Below are positions 45,038-54,990 of a stretch of 64,000 nucleotides of DNA, piece after piece. The DNA is from Mucilaginibacter sp. PAMB04168 (GTDB lineage Bacteria; Bacteroidota; Bacteroidia; Sphingobacteriales; Sphingobacteriaceae): positions 124,001 through 188,000 of the forward strand of contig NZ_CP155079.2 of the NCBI RefSeq assembly GCF_039634365.2, written 5' to 3'. The translations under genes and the position numbers were made by a program. The stretch's first letter is position 1. The number at the start of each line of letters is the position of its first letter. The notes beneath the pieces were generated by a model. That model worked only from the letters and a program-made list of their open reading frames with translations, ran no database searches and was not told the DNA's origin.

Positions 45038-46255
45038 ATGAAAACCAAATTGATGATTGCTGCACTGGTAAGCGTAATTGCGGTTACAAGCTGCAAGAAA
45101 AACAACCAGGAATCTAAAGATGTATCAGACCAAACTGGAACGGAGAAAGTCAGAGGTAGCTCTGTTGCTGACCATGTTATTGAAACGGGAATGACGCTCG
45201 CGCAAATTAACGCTGTTATTGCCGGTGCAACGGCTGGTCAAACTGTTTTAGTACAGCCCGGTACATATACAATTACCGGGAAAATTAACATGAAAGCGGG
45301 TGTTTCACTGGTCAAGCAAACAACAACCAACCCTATTTTCGATGCAACCAGTTTAGCTTCAATTCTGACCCTGAATTATACAACTGATATGAGCAATGTG
45401 ACCTTATCAGGCATTACCTTTTGGAATATCCGGATGCAGATTAGTGGTGCAAGTGCGCCGCAAGTGAAATACTGTCTGTTCGATTACGGTAAGCGGGCGG
45501 CAAATACTGATAAGTCAAATAACTTAAAAGATGACTATCTGGAATATATCAACACGAACAACGCCCTAGTTTCTAATTGCAATTTCATGCATCGTTCAAC
45601 AGACCCTGGTAGAGGTGTTTGGGTTAAAGGAGCGACGGATACTAAAGTGTTGAATAATACCTTTGGCAATGGCGGAACGACCGGATATTTCGTTTGTGCC
45701 ATTAATGATAACAGCCAAAGTAATTCCCTTGTAGACGGTAATATTATCAATCGGAATACAGCCTTAAATGCAAATGATGCCTTAACTGATCATGGTATTT
45801 ACGGACATAGTTTCAATGGTCTAACTATCAGTAATAACACCATAACCGGCTGGCCAACTAATGGAAGTGGCGGCAGTGTCAAAGTACGTAATGGACAAAA
45901 CGTGACGATCAGTAATAATACTATGAATGGATCAGGAGTGTTGCTGTATGAATACTCAAACTTGCCAGCCTTTCCTTTTCTTAAAAACGTGGTTGTAATG
46001 AGCAATACCATTAATGTAAGCAGTCCTGCCAGTGATCTCTATCATGGTATTGGCTATTACCGGGATAATACAACTGACTCAGAATATTCCATAAAGATCA
46101 GCGACAACATTTTGCCAAACGGCAGTATTGTGGCTAATGATACTAAGATCAACATAACTGATTTTAACGCTGCCGGTGGCGGTGTTTATAACAATGATAC
46201 AGCTGCTGGCTATGTCTTATTAAAAGCGGGCATTACCAATTCAGGCAACTATTAA
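45038..46255 (+). CDS. Right-handed beta-helix lipoprotein (candidate polysaccharide lyase)
   Basis: A 405-residue lipoprotein (lipobox VTSC). Residues about 60-370 consist of parallel beta-helix coils ('TLSGITFWNIRMQISGASAPQVKYC', 'TKVLNNTFGNGG', 'NGLTISNNTITGW', 'QNVTISNNTMNGSGVLLY'). The layout resembles PL6 (chondroitinase B/alginate lyase) and related pectate-lyase-like families. A basic pair (SVKVRNG near residue 287) could serve as a catalytic Lys/Arg. The family cannot be fixed from sequence alone. The gene is 16 bp after the GH56-like gene and 1 bp before the GH20 gene, so it is co-transcribed. Confidence 0.65.
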   Translation: MKTKLMIAALVSVIAVTSCKKNNQESKDVSDQTGTEKVRGSSVADHVIETGMTLAQINAVIAGATAGQTVLVQPGTYTITGKINMKAGVSLVKQTTTNPIFDATSLASILTLNYTTDMSNVTLSGITFWNIRMQISGASAPQVKYCLFDYGKRAANTDKSNNLKDDYLEYINTNNALVSNCNFMHRSTDPGRGVWVKGATDTKVLNNTFGNGGTTGYFVCAINDNSQSNSLVDGNIINRNTALNANDALTDHGIYGHSFNGLTISNNTITGWPTNGSGGSVKVRNGQNVTISNNTMNGSGVLLYEYSNLPAFPFLKNVVVMSNTINVSSPASDLYHGIGYYRDNTTDSEYSIKISDNILPNGSIVANDTKINITDFNAAGGGVYNNDTAAGYVLLKAGITNSGNY

Positions 46256-46256
46256 T

Positions 46257-47876
46257 ATGAAGTTCCTTTACTTTTCTATTTACATGCTGATTGGCATGGC
46301 TGCCCTTGCGCAGCCATGCCCTATCATTCCACAACCTAATTCGGCTAAAGCAATTACAGAGGAATTTACTTTAACGGAAGGAACCGTCATCAGCTACAAT
46401 GGCGTTGAAATTCAACCGTTGGCAAATTTCTTACAGGCGGATTTGTTAAAATCTGTAGGGCAAACAGCTATAATAGGGAAATTGAGAGTTAGCGGCGGGA
46501 TTCACCTTGAATTGGTCAAGAAGCTCCGGGCTCAGACAGGCGAAGCCTATGTCTTGACCGTTGGCAGAAAAGGAACCACCATTTCAGCTACATCTTCCCA
46601 CGGCTTATTCAACGGAATAAACTCCTTCCTGCAACTAATCCGTCTTGGCCAGAAGAATGCGGGAAAAAAGACTATCCGGATAGCGGGTTGGGAAATTAAC
46701 GACGAACCACGTTTCGAATGGCGGGGCATCCTTTTAGATGAATCCAGGCATTTTTTTGGAATGAGCACCGTTAAAGAGCTGCTGGATTGGATGGCTTTTT
46801 ATAAATTAAATAAGTTTCACTGGCACTTAACGGATGAGCCGGCTTGGCGGATTGAGATTAAATCTTATCCCAAACTCACACAGGTAGGCAGCACAGGTAG
46901 TTTCGACGACCCGTTGGCTCCAGCTAATTATTATACCCAAGAACAGATCAAAGAAATTGTAGCTTATGCGGGCGCACGTTTCATTGACGTCATCCCGGAG
47001 ATTGATATGCCGGGTCACGCAGCGGCCGCTAACCGAGCCTATCCAGCTTTCAGCGGTGGTGGTTCATCCAAACATCCAGAATTTACTTTTAATCCTGGCT
47101 TGGATACAACTTACAGGTACTTAAGCAGCATTTTAAGGGAGGCAGATGCTCTTTTTCCTTCTAACATGGTGCACATAGGCGGTGATGAAGTAAGCTTTGG
47201 AAATGAAAAATGGAATAGCATCCTCGAAGTAAAAAAGCTTATGAACAGTCAGCGCTTGCGCGATTTAATTGCCGTTGAGCATTACTTTAGTGCTCGTATG
47301 GCAGATACCCTGTATAAGCTCAATAATAAAGTTCTGTTGTGGGATGAAGCCGCTGATACTAATTTACCACGTGATAAAACCCAAATTTTCTGGTGGCGGC
47401 ACGACCACCCGGAGCAACTGAAAAAGGCCCTTGACAAGGGTTTTGCGACTGTCCTTTGCCCGCGGTTACCGTTTTATTTTGACTTCAAGCAGGACAGCAC
47501 GCAACGTTATGGAAGAACATGGGGAAAGGCTTTCGTTTCTCTGGATAAACTTTATGGTTTCAACTTAAATGATCTGCAACTAAGCGAAAAGCAGCAATCC
47601 CATATACTAGGTGTGCAAGCCGGCATTTGGACAGAATTTATTCCATCAAAAGCTAAACTGCAATATATGCTTTTCCCGCGTATCACCGCCCTGGCCGAAA
47701 CAGGCTGGACGCAGGATGCGCGAAAAGACCTTCAAAACTTTTACAACCGTGTAGCCATGCATAGTAGGCTGTATCGGGAAGCAGGGATCTATTATTATGA
47801 AAGGCAGAACCCTAAACTGACGCCAGAACCGCTTACACCTGAACAAATTACTGATCCTGCTAGAGCACAGCAATAA
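46257..47876 (+). CDS. GH20 beta-N-acetylhexosaminidase
   Basis: A 539-residue secreted enzyme (signal peptide ending AALAQ). The N-terminal GH20b domain (residues about 25-140) is followed by the TIM barrel with 'FEWRGILLDESRHFFGMSTVKELLDWMAFYKLNKFHWHLTDEPAWRIEI', 'VIPEIDMPGHAAAA', and the acid/base pair D310-E311 in 'VHIGGDEVSF'. 'GVQAGIWTEFI' and 'FPRITALAETGW' close the barrel. It releases terminal GlcNAc/GalNAc from oligosaccharides. It is the last intact gene of the PUL; the decayed nagB follows 23 bp downstream. Confidence 0.92.
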   Translation: MKFLYFSIYMLIGMAALAQPCPIIPQPNSAKAITEEFTLTEGTVISYNGVEIQPLANFLQADLLKSVGQTAIIGKLRVSGGIHLELVKKLRAQTGEAYVLTVGRKGTTISATSSHGLFNGINSFLQLIRLGQKNAGKKTIRIAGWEINDEPRFEWRGILLDESRHFFGMSTVKELLDWMAFYKLNKFHWHLTDEPAWRIEIKSYPKLTQVGSTGSFDDPLAPANYYTQEQIKEIVAYAGARFIDVIPEIDMPGHAAAANRAYPAFSGGGSSKHPEFTFNPGLDTTYRYLSSILREADALFPSNMVHIGGDEVSFGNEKWNSILEVKKLMNSQRLRDLIAVEHYFSARMADTLYKLNNKVLLWDEAADTNLPRDKTQIFWWRHDHPEQLKKALDKGFATVLCPRLPFYFDFKQDSTQRYGRTWGKAFVSLDKLYGFNLNDLQLSEKQQSHILGVQAGIWTEFIPSKAKLQYMLFPRITALAETGWTQDARKDLQNFYNRVAMHSRLYREAGIYYYERQNPKLTPEPLTPEQITDPARAQQ

Positions 47877-47899
47877 TCTACACTTTTGTATACACGTTT

Positions 47900-48680
47900 A
47901 TGTTACGACTAAACCTCCTTGAAGAGACGCGATTTGAAAAGCTTCCCGTTAAAGTATTTGCCACTCCATCCGATGCCTGCTTCGTGGTTGCCCGGCGAAT
48001 TACGGAAATTGTTATTGAAAAGCAGCAAAAAATGAAACTGCTGTTTTAGGCCTGGCGACAGGAGCAACTCCCGTAGGCGTTTACAGCGAGTTAATACGGT
48101 TACACAAGGATGAGGGCTTGAGTTTTCGCAATGTCGTTACATTTAACCTGGATGAGTATTACCCTATGCAACCCGATGCCGAACAAAGTTATGTTCAGTT
48201 TATGAACGAGCAGTTGTTTAACCACATTGATATCAATCGTGAAAACATTCATATTCCGGACGGAACACTTTCCAAGGAACTGATAGAATTATTTTGCCTT
48301 TAGTATGAATATAAAATCAGCGCCTTTGGCGGAATTGACATACAGTTATCAGATATTGGACGCACCGGCCATATTGGGTTCAACGAACCCGGTTCTGGCC
48401 CTGATTCCGGCAGCCGGCTCGTCACTTTAGCTGACCTCACGAGGCGGGATGCGGCAAAAGATTTTGGCGGAAAGAAGAATGTGCCGGTGAAAGCCATTAC
48501 CATGGGTATAGGTACGATATTCAAGGCAAGGCGATTGCCGGAGCATGCTTAGCCAGTGTGCGGATACACAAATTCATTTCCAGAATTTACCATTTTACGA
48601 CCGGACTAAGTCATAGAAAAGCGTTTCCTACGAAGAGGTATTCTTCAAACCATGCGGTAACCTTGCCTCCCTGCTTAGTA
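47900..48680 (+). pseudogene. nagB: Decayed glucosamine-6-phosphate deaminase (nagB), long form with internal deletion
   Basis: From the ATG at 47900 the frame reads 'LLEETRFEKLPVKVFATPSDACFVVARRITEIV' and then breaks in an A6 tract (about 48030): one more A restores 'NETAVLGLATGATPVGVY'. The frame then runs through 'NVVTFNLDEYYPM' and 'IHIPDGTLSKEL' to a nonsense TAG at 48301 (expected GAG). It continues as 'GGIDIQLSDIGRTGHIGFNEPGSG' and 'RLVTLADLTRRDAAKDFGG...AITMGIGTI', then an apparent deletion joins it to a remnant similar to 'QIHFLNLPFYE' of the long Bacteroidota NagB. At least three lesions, so it is not functional. NagB would feed GlcN6P from the PUL into glycolysis. Confidence 0.85.
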
Positions 48681-48838
48681 TAATCGGAAACAAGTTTTTG
48701 ATGCCTTGTTTACATACTCATTACTTGCTAAAAGAGTATTATAATAGCCTTATATATTATAACTGGGCATGTTTTCAAAAAAAACATTTATTTTTATAAG
48801 CTTAATAGTTCCTTTCCTCGTATTATATCTGTATTCCC

Positions 48839-51800
48839 TTGAAAATAGTATTCTTTGCAGCGTTAATCTGCCTGTTTACCCTTGCTTTACCCAGGACCTA
48901 CGCACAAAGCTGGCAGCCTCTTGGCCCTAACGAGACAGAGCAGCTTTATCCCGGAGCGTCCGGTCATATGGATATGAAACTTAAAGAAGGTATCCCGTAT
49001 GTGGCTATGAGTATAAACAAAGGTGTTGTGGTAAGACGCCCCATTGCAGCTGGCCGCGAATGGGAACAGGTGGGTAACTATGTAGTTAATACGCAATTCG
49101 AAAGTCCTACGTTAATAAACATCGAAATTAATAAGGATATTATTTATGTGGCTTATGTGAATATAGGAACAGTATATATCAAAAAGCTATTGCCAGGTGC
49201 GAGCGTATGGGAAACGGTTGGAGCAGATGCGCTACCGAGCGGACAAATTGGACACCTGTCCATGGTATTTAATGATGATGTTCCATATGTGATATTTCAG
49301 AATGCACTAGCCGGCACCAAATTGACTGTAATGCGGCTGAATGCTGCCGGAACCGGTTGGGAGAACGTCGGCAACGCTTCTTTTACACAAGGTAAAGCGT
49401 ATTACCCATCTCTGGCCTTTTATAATCATGTACCATATGTCGCTTATGAAGATGTAGGTATATCCACGAGGGTAATGCTGATGCGCCTTAACGCCACAGG
49501 TACCAACTGGGAGACATTGGCTTCTACTGAGACAAATGTTGGCTCGGTTAATTTCACTTCCCTGGCCTTTAAGGGATCAATACCTTGTGTAGCTTACGCT
49601 AATGGAAACCAAGCGAGCAAGGCAACGGTTATTCAGTATAACGTAGCCTCAAAAGCTTTTGAGCCTTTAGGTCAGTCAAATTTCTCACAGGGTGCCGCTT
49701 CCGAAATTGTGCTCAAAGAGAATGGCGGTACTGTCTACATTGCGTATACCGATCTGAGCCAGGACAGCAAGCTAACGGTCATGAAATTGAGCCCAAATGC
49801 GACAAACTGGACACTGGCCGGCAACGCTGCCTTCACCGCCGGCAATACCGACCAGATTTCACTGGAATTTGCTGGAAACAAACCGGTATTAACCTACCGG
49901 GATTATGGGTTTCTGAACCGCGCTAAAATTGCGCAATTGAATGATTCAGGTACAAAATGGGAACTGGCAAGTACATCTGGCTTTACGCCGGGAAGTGCCC
50001 GCAGTATGAAACTGGTCAATGACGGTACTCGCCCTTATTTGGCCTACACTGATCAAAGCAATAACCAGCGTCTGGCCGTTAGGCGGTATAATAAAACCTC
50101 TGGAAGCTGGGAGAGCGCCGGACCAGCTGTAATTTCCACCAATGCTGTTAGCAACATGGATATTGCCATGAACGGCACGCAAGCCTATGTTGTTTATGGG
50201 AATGGTGCAGCGGGAAATAAAGCAACCGTTAAAAAGCTTAACGCGGCAGGCGACAATTGGGAGACGGTAGGAAGTCCGGGCTTTTCAGGCGCAGTTACTC
50301 CAGATGCCAAGATAGCACTGGCATTCAACGGGACAACTCCTTATATCGCTCACGCCGATTATAATAACTCCGGTAAAGGTACGGTTATGCGCCTTAACGA
50401 CGCTGGTACGACATGGCAGGTTGTCGGCAAGCCGAACTTTACGACTGTACAAGCCAAAGACATGGCGATGGCGATCGAACAAGGCACTCCCTACATCGCT
50501 TATTATGATAAATCTACGTCAAAGGCCATCATTACGCGGTTGAATACCGCTGGTACGGATTGGGAAACTGTAGCGGAGGTGCCGTTTAATACAGGTGAAG
50601 TGGTGACCGTTTCGGCGCTGGTTTTTAATCAGTCCGCTATGTATCTGCTGTGCAGGCGGTCGTCATACTTGGCTTTATACCAGTTTAACGCCGCTAAGAC
50701 CACCTGGACACCGGTGGGGAAAAATGCAATAACTGGCTATATCAGTGCAGACGATGAGGCTATAACATTTTTGGGTACCACGCCTTATATTTCTTACATT
50801 AATGATCTTGGCGATAAGCAATATGTGGTCAGGCCCAACCTGGCTGGCACCGATTGGGAGACTGTAGGACCGTCTACGGGCATCTCTGAAACCGCGATTC
50901 TGAATACAGCCTTGACAAGTATTGGTGATGAGCTAATTGTGGCCTATGAAAGTGGGGGAGCATTCGCACAATCGTTTAAAGTGTCTGCCGCTATCACAGC
51001 AGCGCAGCCCTTGAGCGCCGGTACTGGTAAAACAGTGACGCTTACCGGTCGTAATTTTACTGGCGCTACAGCGGTTTCGTTTGGCGGAACACCGGCAGCT
51101 TCATTCAAAGTTGTATCGCCAACCACCATCACTGCAGTAACAGGAAGCGGGGCTTCTGGTGATATCCAGGTGATATCGCCTGCTGGTACTGCTATATTCA
51201 GCGGTTTCGAATTTGTTCCGGCTCCGGGTATCACGTCCTTCTCCCCAACATCAGGTGCGTCTGGTACTAAGGTAACGCTTACAGGCAGTAACTTTACCAA
51301 TGCCAGCCAGGTAACCTTGGGTGGGTATCCAGTGGCGTCATTCAGTGTCGAATCTCCAACGTCTATTACCGCTGTTGCAAGCGACAAAGGTGGTACGGGT
51401 TCCTTTGTGGTAACAACACCCGGAGGTACAGCTATATCGCAGCGGCTGTTTATTTACAGTTATCCGCCTACTGTCACTGCAGCTAACTTGATGAGCGCCA
51501 AAACCGGCGCCACCGTCACGCTTACTGGTACCAACTTGTCTACAGTAACTGCTGTGAGTTTTGGCGGGGTACCAGCTGCATCTTTTAAAATTGTTTCGGC
51601 AACCAGTCTGACAGCGGTTGTCGGGGAAGGAGCTTCAGGGGAGATCTCGGTAACCAGCCCCGGTGGTATCGCAGTGCTGGCGAGTTTTACTTACCTTTCC
51701 GAAAAGCCTACCATTACCTCCTTAAGCGAAAGTAAGGGCAGCTATGGAACGACGATCAGCATTAAAGGTGCCAACTTTACAGGCACAAACACCGTTAGTT

Positions 51801-54082
51801 TTGGTGGCACGGCAGTACAATCCTATACAGTAGTTAGTCCTGAACTGATAACAGCGGTGCTGGGCAACGGGGCAAACGGGGAAGTCAAGGTTATTACCCC
51901 TAAAGGCACCGCAATTTTGGATGGCTTTACATTTATAGCCGCTCCGGTTATTCAATCGTTTACACCGGTTACTGCTGCTGCCGGCACGCCGGTAACCATA
52001 AACGGTCTTAACTTCAGTGGGGCGACCACAGTACAATTTGGTGGCATTGCGGCAGCATCTTACCAGGTTGTCTCACCCGAAAAGATTACAGCAGTGATAG
52101 GTACCGGCAAGACAGGTGAGGTAACGGTTAGCACGCCTTTAGGCCAGGCCTCATTAAAAGGTTTTGTATTTCTGGACGCGCCGGTAATCAGTTCGTTTAC
52201 ACCGGCAAATGCTAAAAAAGGGACAGTGGTTACGATAACCGGTACCAATTTGCGCAGCACAACAGCCGTAACATTTGGCGGGCGGACTGCTGCATCGTTC
52301 CAGGCTCTTTCCGAAACCAGCCTGACCGCTGTAGTTGGAGAGGGTGCAAGTGGTGCTGTCGAGGTAAGTAGCCCAACCGGTAAAGCCAGCGCTTTGGGCT
52401 TCACCTATATTCAGCCACCAGGTATCACCTCGTTTTCGCCAGCCAGTGCAGGAGCCGGTGCGCTGGTAACGCTTACCGGTACCAACTTCTTGGGTACAAC
52501 CGGCATACAATTTGGTGGTGTGCCGGTAGCCTCTTTTACGGTTAATTCATCCACGAGCATTACAGCAACGGTCGGTTCTGGAGGCACTGGTTCTGTAAAT
52601 GTAATTACACCGGGCGGTGAAGCTGTACTCAGCGGTTTCAGGTTTATTCCACAACCTGTCATCCAATCGTTCACACCATCGAACGCTAAAAGTGGGGAGA
52701 CCGTATCCATCGTCGGTACGAACCTGGAGGGTGCAACTGTAGTAGCTTTTGGCGGGACACCCGCTGCTTTCTACAACGTGGTTTCTTCAACTTTGATCAC
52801 TGCTACCGTCGCCAACGGCGGATCGGGAACTATTTCATTGCGTACGCCGGGCGGCTCCGCAACTAAAGACGGCTTTATTTTCAATCCCCCGCCACGGGTC
52901 GTTTCTTTCTCACCCAAAACGGCCGGACCCGGAAGCCAGGTGCTGATCAGCGGCGAAAACTTCACCGGTGCCACCGAGGTTTCTTTAGGAGGTATACCAG
53001 CCGCAAGTTTCCGCATTATTTCGTCGACGGCTATCTCGGTCCAGGTGCCGCCTACGTCGCTCAACAACGGAGCAGTGAGGGTAACAACGTCTTACGGCTC
53101 GGGTGTTACGGATGGATTTCGTTACATTCCGCAACCGGTACTGACCCCTGATGGGCCGACCACCTTTGTCAAAGGAGGGAAGGTTACACTGCGGGCAAGC
53201 GATGGTCAGGGTTATGTATACCAGTGGTACCGGGATGGCATCGCTATTGCTGGTCAAAACAGCACTGCATATACAGTTACCGAGAGTGGTACCTACATGG
53301 CTAAATTAACGGTTGACGGTTATTCAACCCAAACAGAACCGGTTCAAGTTGAAGCGCAGTATGTGTTGCCGGCTAGTAACTTCAGGGTGTCGGCTACCAG
53401 CGCCAGTTGTAAAGGTCAGGCCAACGGTGCCATTGACGTTACCGCGGAACAACCGCTGCGATACACCGCCACGTTAACTGGTAAGGGATTGAACCGGACC
53501 TATCCGTTCAGCCAGCAGTTGACCATCCCAGCATTGGGTGCCGGAAGTTATAACGTATGTATCACGGTAGCAGGGGAGGCGGGCTATCAACAGTGTTTTG
53601 AACTTAAGGTAACCGAACCTAAAGATTTAGCGGTATATACTTTATTTAACAGAGAGAACAATACAGTGAGTATTGATCTGCAAGGCGGCACTGAGTATGC
53701 ATTAACGTTAAACGGCGCGGTCTACCATACTTCCGGTAATAGGATCAGCCTGCCTTTGTCCAGAGGGAGCAACCGGTTACTCGTGAGTACCAATCAACCA
53801 TGCCAGGGCACGGTTGAAAGGATGCTAAATTACTCTGGCAATCAGACTCCCTATCCTAATCCAGTAGAGCGTACATTGTATGTGAACCTGGGGGAGGTAA
53901 ATGTCCCCTCTTCAGAAATCCGAATCTACTCCACAACCAACGGGCGCCTCGTTTGGAGTAGTAGATATGTGAATGCATCCGGCGTGGTCGAACTTGATCT
54001 CTCTGCCGTGATCCCAGGTATTTACTCCATGCAGCTTTTGCAGGGTAAAGAAATGGCTGCTTTTAAAATTGTTAAGAAATGA
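48839..54082 (+). CDS. Giant T9SS-exported adhesin-like protein with propeller-like and nine IPT/TIG repeats
   Basis: The start codon is TTG: it gives a good signal peptide (FFAALICLFTLALPRTYAQ), and no in-frame ATG upstream does. Residues about 30-715 form about 14 propeller-like repeats ('VGNASFTQG...LAFYNHVPYVAY', 'VMRLNATGTNWETV'). Nine IPT/TIG units of about 80 residues follow (about 720-1430; 'SFSPTSGASGTKVTLTGSNF', 'GTPVTINGLNF'), then an Ig-like domain ('YQWYRDGIAIAGQNSTAYTV'), another beta domain, and a type A T9SS sorting domain ('YPNPVERTLYVNLGEV', 'GIYSMQLLQGKEMAAFKIVKK'). This is a surface-displayed or released adhesin-like protein. It is translationally coupled to the lipoprotein gene at 54079. 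Confidence 0.9.
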   Translation: MKIVFFAALICLFTLALPRTYAQSWQPLGPNETEQLYPGASGHMDMKLKEGIPYVAMSINKGVVVRRPIAAGREWEQVGNYVVNTQFESPTLINIEINKDIIYVAYVNIGTVYIKKLLPGASVWETVGADALPSGQIGHLSMVFNDDVPYVIFQNALAGTKLTVMRLNAAGTGWENVGNASFTQGKAYYPSLAFYNHVPYVAYEDVGISTRVMLMRLNATGTNWETLASTETNVGSVNFTSLAFKGSIPCVAYANGNQASKATVIQYNVASKAFEPLGQSNFSQGAASEIVLKENGGTVYIAYTDLSQDSKLTVMKLSPNATNWTLAGNAAFTAGNTDQISLEFAGNKPVLTYRDYGFLNRAKIAQLNDSGTKWELASTSGFTPGSARSMKLVNDGTRPYLAYTDQSNNQRLAVRRYNKTSGSWESAGPAVISTNAVSNMDIAMNGTQAYVVYGNGAAGNKATVKKLNAAGDNWETVGSPGFSGAVTPDAKIALAFNGTTPYIAHADYNNSGKGTVMRLNDAGTTWQVVGKPNFTTVQAKDMAMAIEQGTPYIAYYDKSTSKAIITRLNTAGTDWETVAEVPFNTGEVVTVSALVFNQSAMYLLCRRSSYLALYQFNAAKTTWTPVGKNAITGYISADDEAITFLGTTPYISYINDLGDKQYVVRPNLAGTDWETVGPSTGISETAILNTALTSIGDELIVAYESGGAFAQSFKVSAAITAAQPLSAGTGKTVTLTGRNFTGATAVSFGGTPAASFKVVSPTTITAVTGSGASGDIQVISPAGTAIFSGFEFVPAPGITSFSPTSGASGTKVTLTGSNFTNASQVTLGGYPVASFSVESPTSITAVASDKGGTGSFVVTTPGGTAISQRLFIYSYPPTVTAANLMSAKTGATVTLTGTNLSTVTAVSFGGVPAASFKIVSATSLTAVVGEGASGEISVTSPGGIAVLASFTYLSEKPTITSLSESKGSYGTTISIKGANFTGTNTVSFGGTAVQSYTVVSPELITAVLGNGANGEVKVITPKGTAILDGFTFIAAPVIQSFTPVTAAAGTPVTINGLNFSGATTVQFGGIAAASYQVVSPEKITAVIGTGKTGEVTVSTPLGQASLKGFVFLDAPVISSFTPANAKKGTVVTITGTNLRSTTAVTFGGRTAASFQALSETSLTAVVGEGASGAVEVSSPTGKASALGFTYIQPPGITSFSPASAGAGALVTLTGTNFLGTTGIQFGGVPVASFTVNSSTSITATVGSGGTGSVNVITPGGEAVLSGFRFIPQPVIQSFTPSNAKSGETVSIVGTNLEGATVVAFGGTPAAFYNVVSSTLITATVANGGSGTISLRTPGGSATKDGFIFNPPPRVVSFSPKTAGPGSQVLISGENFTGATEVSLGGIPAASFRIISSTAISVQVPPTSLNNGAVRVTTSYGSGVTDGFRYIPQPVLTPDGPTTFVKGGKVTLRASDGQGYVYQWYRDGIAIAGQNSTAYTVTESGTYMAKLTVDGYSTQTEPVQVEAQYVLPASNFRVSATSASCKGQANGAIDVTAEQPLRYTATLTGKGLNRTYPFSQQLTIPALGAGSYNVCITVAGEAGYQQCFELKVTEPKDLAVYTLFNRENNTVSIDLQGGTEYALTLNGAVYHTSGNRISLPLSRGSNRLLVSTNQPCQGTVERMLNYSGNQTPYPNPVERTLYVNLGEVNVPSSEIRIYSTTNGRLVWSSRYVNASGVVELDLSAVIPGIYSMQLLQGKEMAAFKIVKK

Positions 54083-54771
54083 AAAAACTGATTTTATTGA
54101 TAGGGTACGCTTTGTTGTTTGCGGGTTGCGGAGGCGGTAAAGATGTGCCGGAAGCTGTGCTGCCACCTGGAAAAGCTGCCCTGCTCTTTCCGGCCAAAGA
54201 TGAATTGTGCACACAAGGCACGGTGCTGTCGCCCACGCAAAGTGCCATTACCTTTAAATGGAACGCTGCCGACCATGCTACAAGCTATGAGGTGAGTGTT
54301 AAAAATTTACTAACCCAAACGCTGACCTCGCAAAGCACCACAGCTACCTCACTTGCCTTAACATTGCAGCGAAATACGCCCTACTCGTGGACGGTAATCT
54401 CCCGGTCTTCACAAAGTGACAGTATCAGAAGGAGTGATAGCTGGAAGTTTTATAACGCAGGACCTGGTACGACAAATTATGCACCCTTTCCGGCAGAATT
54501 GTTGATCCCGGCATTGGGGCAAACGGTTGTTGCTTCAAATGGCAAGATTAAGCTGGACTGGTCAGGCAATGACGTTGATGGCGATATCGTTAATTATGAT
54601 GTATACCTGGGAACCAAGAGCGATCCGGCAGTATGGGTAAAAGATATTAAAGATAGTGAATTGAACAGCATAGATGTGGTTTCCGGACAACGTTACTTCT
54701 GGAAGATTGTAAGCCATGATGCTTCAGGAAACACGTCCTATTCAGACATCTTTCAGTTCACTGTACGGTAG
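54079..54771 (+). CDS. Lipoprotein with Fn3-like domains, partner of the giant adhesin
   Basis: A 230-residue lipoprotein (lipobox LFAGC, residues 13-17). Two Fn3-like or SusE-like beta sandwiches are visible ('FKWNAADHATSYEVSVKN..NTPYSWTVISRS', 'KLDWSGNDVDGDIVNYDVYLG..GQRYFWKIVSHDASGNTSYSDIFQF'). It overlaps the adhesin's stop by 4 bp (ATGA), so it is made together with it and may anchor or assist it at the outer membrane. It resembles the lipoprotein at 17714 in domain type. A terminator follows at 54894. Confidence 0.8.
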   Translation: MKKLILLIGYALLFAGCGGGKDVPEAVLPPGKAALLFPAKDELCTQGTVLSPTQSAITFKWNAADHATSYEVSVKNLLTQTLTSQSTTATSLALTLQRNTPYSWTVISRSSQSDSIRRSDSWKFYNAGPGTTNYAPFPAELLIPALGQTVVASNGKIKLDWSGNDVDGDIVNYDVYLGTKSDPAVWVKDIKDSELNSIDVVSGQRYFWKIVSHDASGNTSYSDIFQFTVR

Positions 54772-54893
54772 AGAAAAGCCTATGCTGGCTAAGCTGAGGC
54801 GCTTTAACAGGAATAAACTTATTGATTGTCAGGTGACAAAAATAAGGTGCTAAGTGTTCGATCTTGGTCCGCTTCCTTCTACCCAAGTAAGTA

Positions 54894-54925
54894 AAAGCCT
54901 CAAATTGATAAGATTTGGGACTTTT
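54894..54925 (+). terminator. Intrinsic terminator after the adhesin operon
   Basis: AAAGCCTCAAAT pairs with ATTTGGGACTTT (one mismatch, one G-T pair) with a 7-nt loop, then TCCGAA. The T-tract is short. A 16-nt sequence upstream (GTCCGCTTCCTTCTAC, 54867) also precedes the terminator at 25674. Confidence 0.5.
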
Positions 54926-54990
54926 CCGAATTTATTGGATACAGCTCATTGGTGATCTAAAGCTAACAGGCAATTTTTTTGTAACTAAGA

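Noticed and set aside
50944..53257. Long - strand open frames opposite the IPT repeats
   Set aside because: They repeat the periodicity of the IPT DNA on the opposite strand and are entirely contained in a conserved + strand gene.
54867..54882. 16-nt sequence shared with 25653 as evidence of a dispersed repeat
   Set aside because: An exact 16-mer pair is expected roughly once by chance in a window this size; only the shared terminator context makes it noteworthy, so it is not called a repeat.
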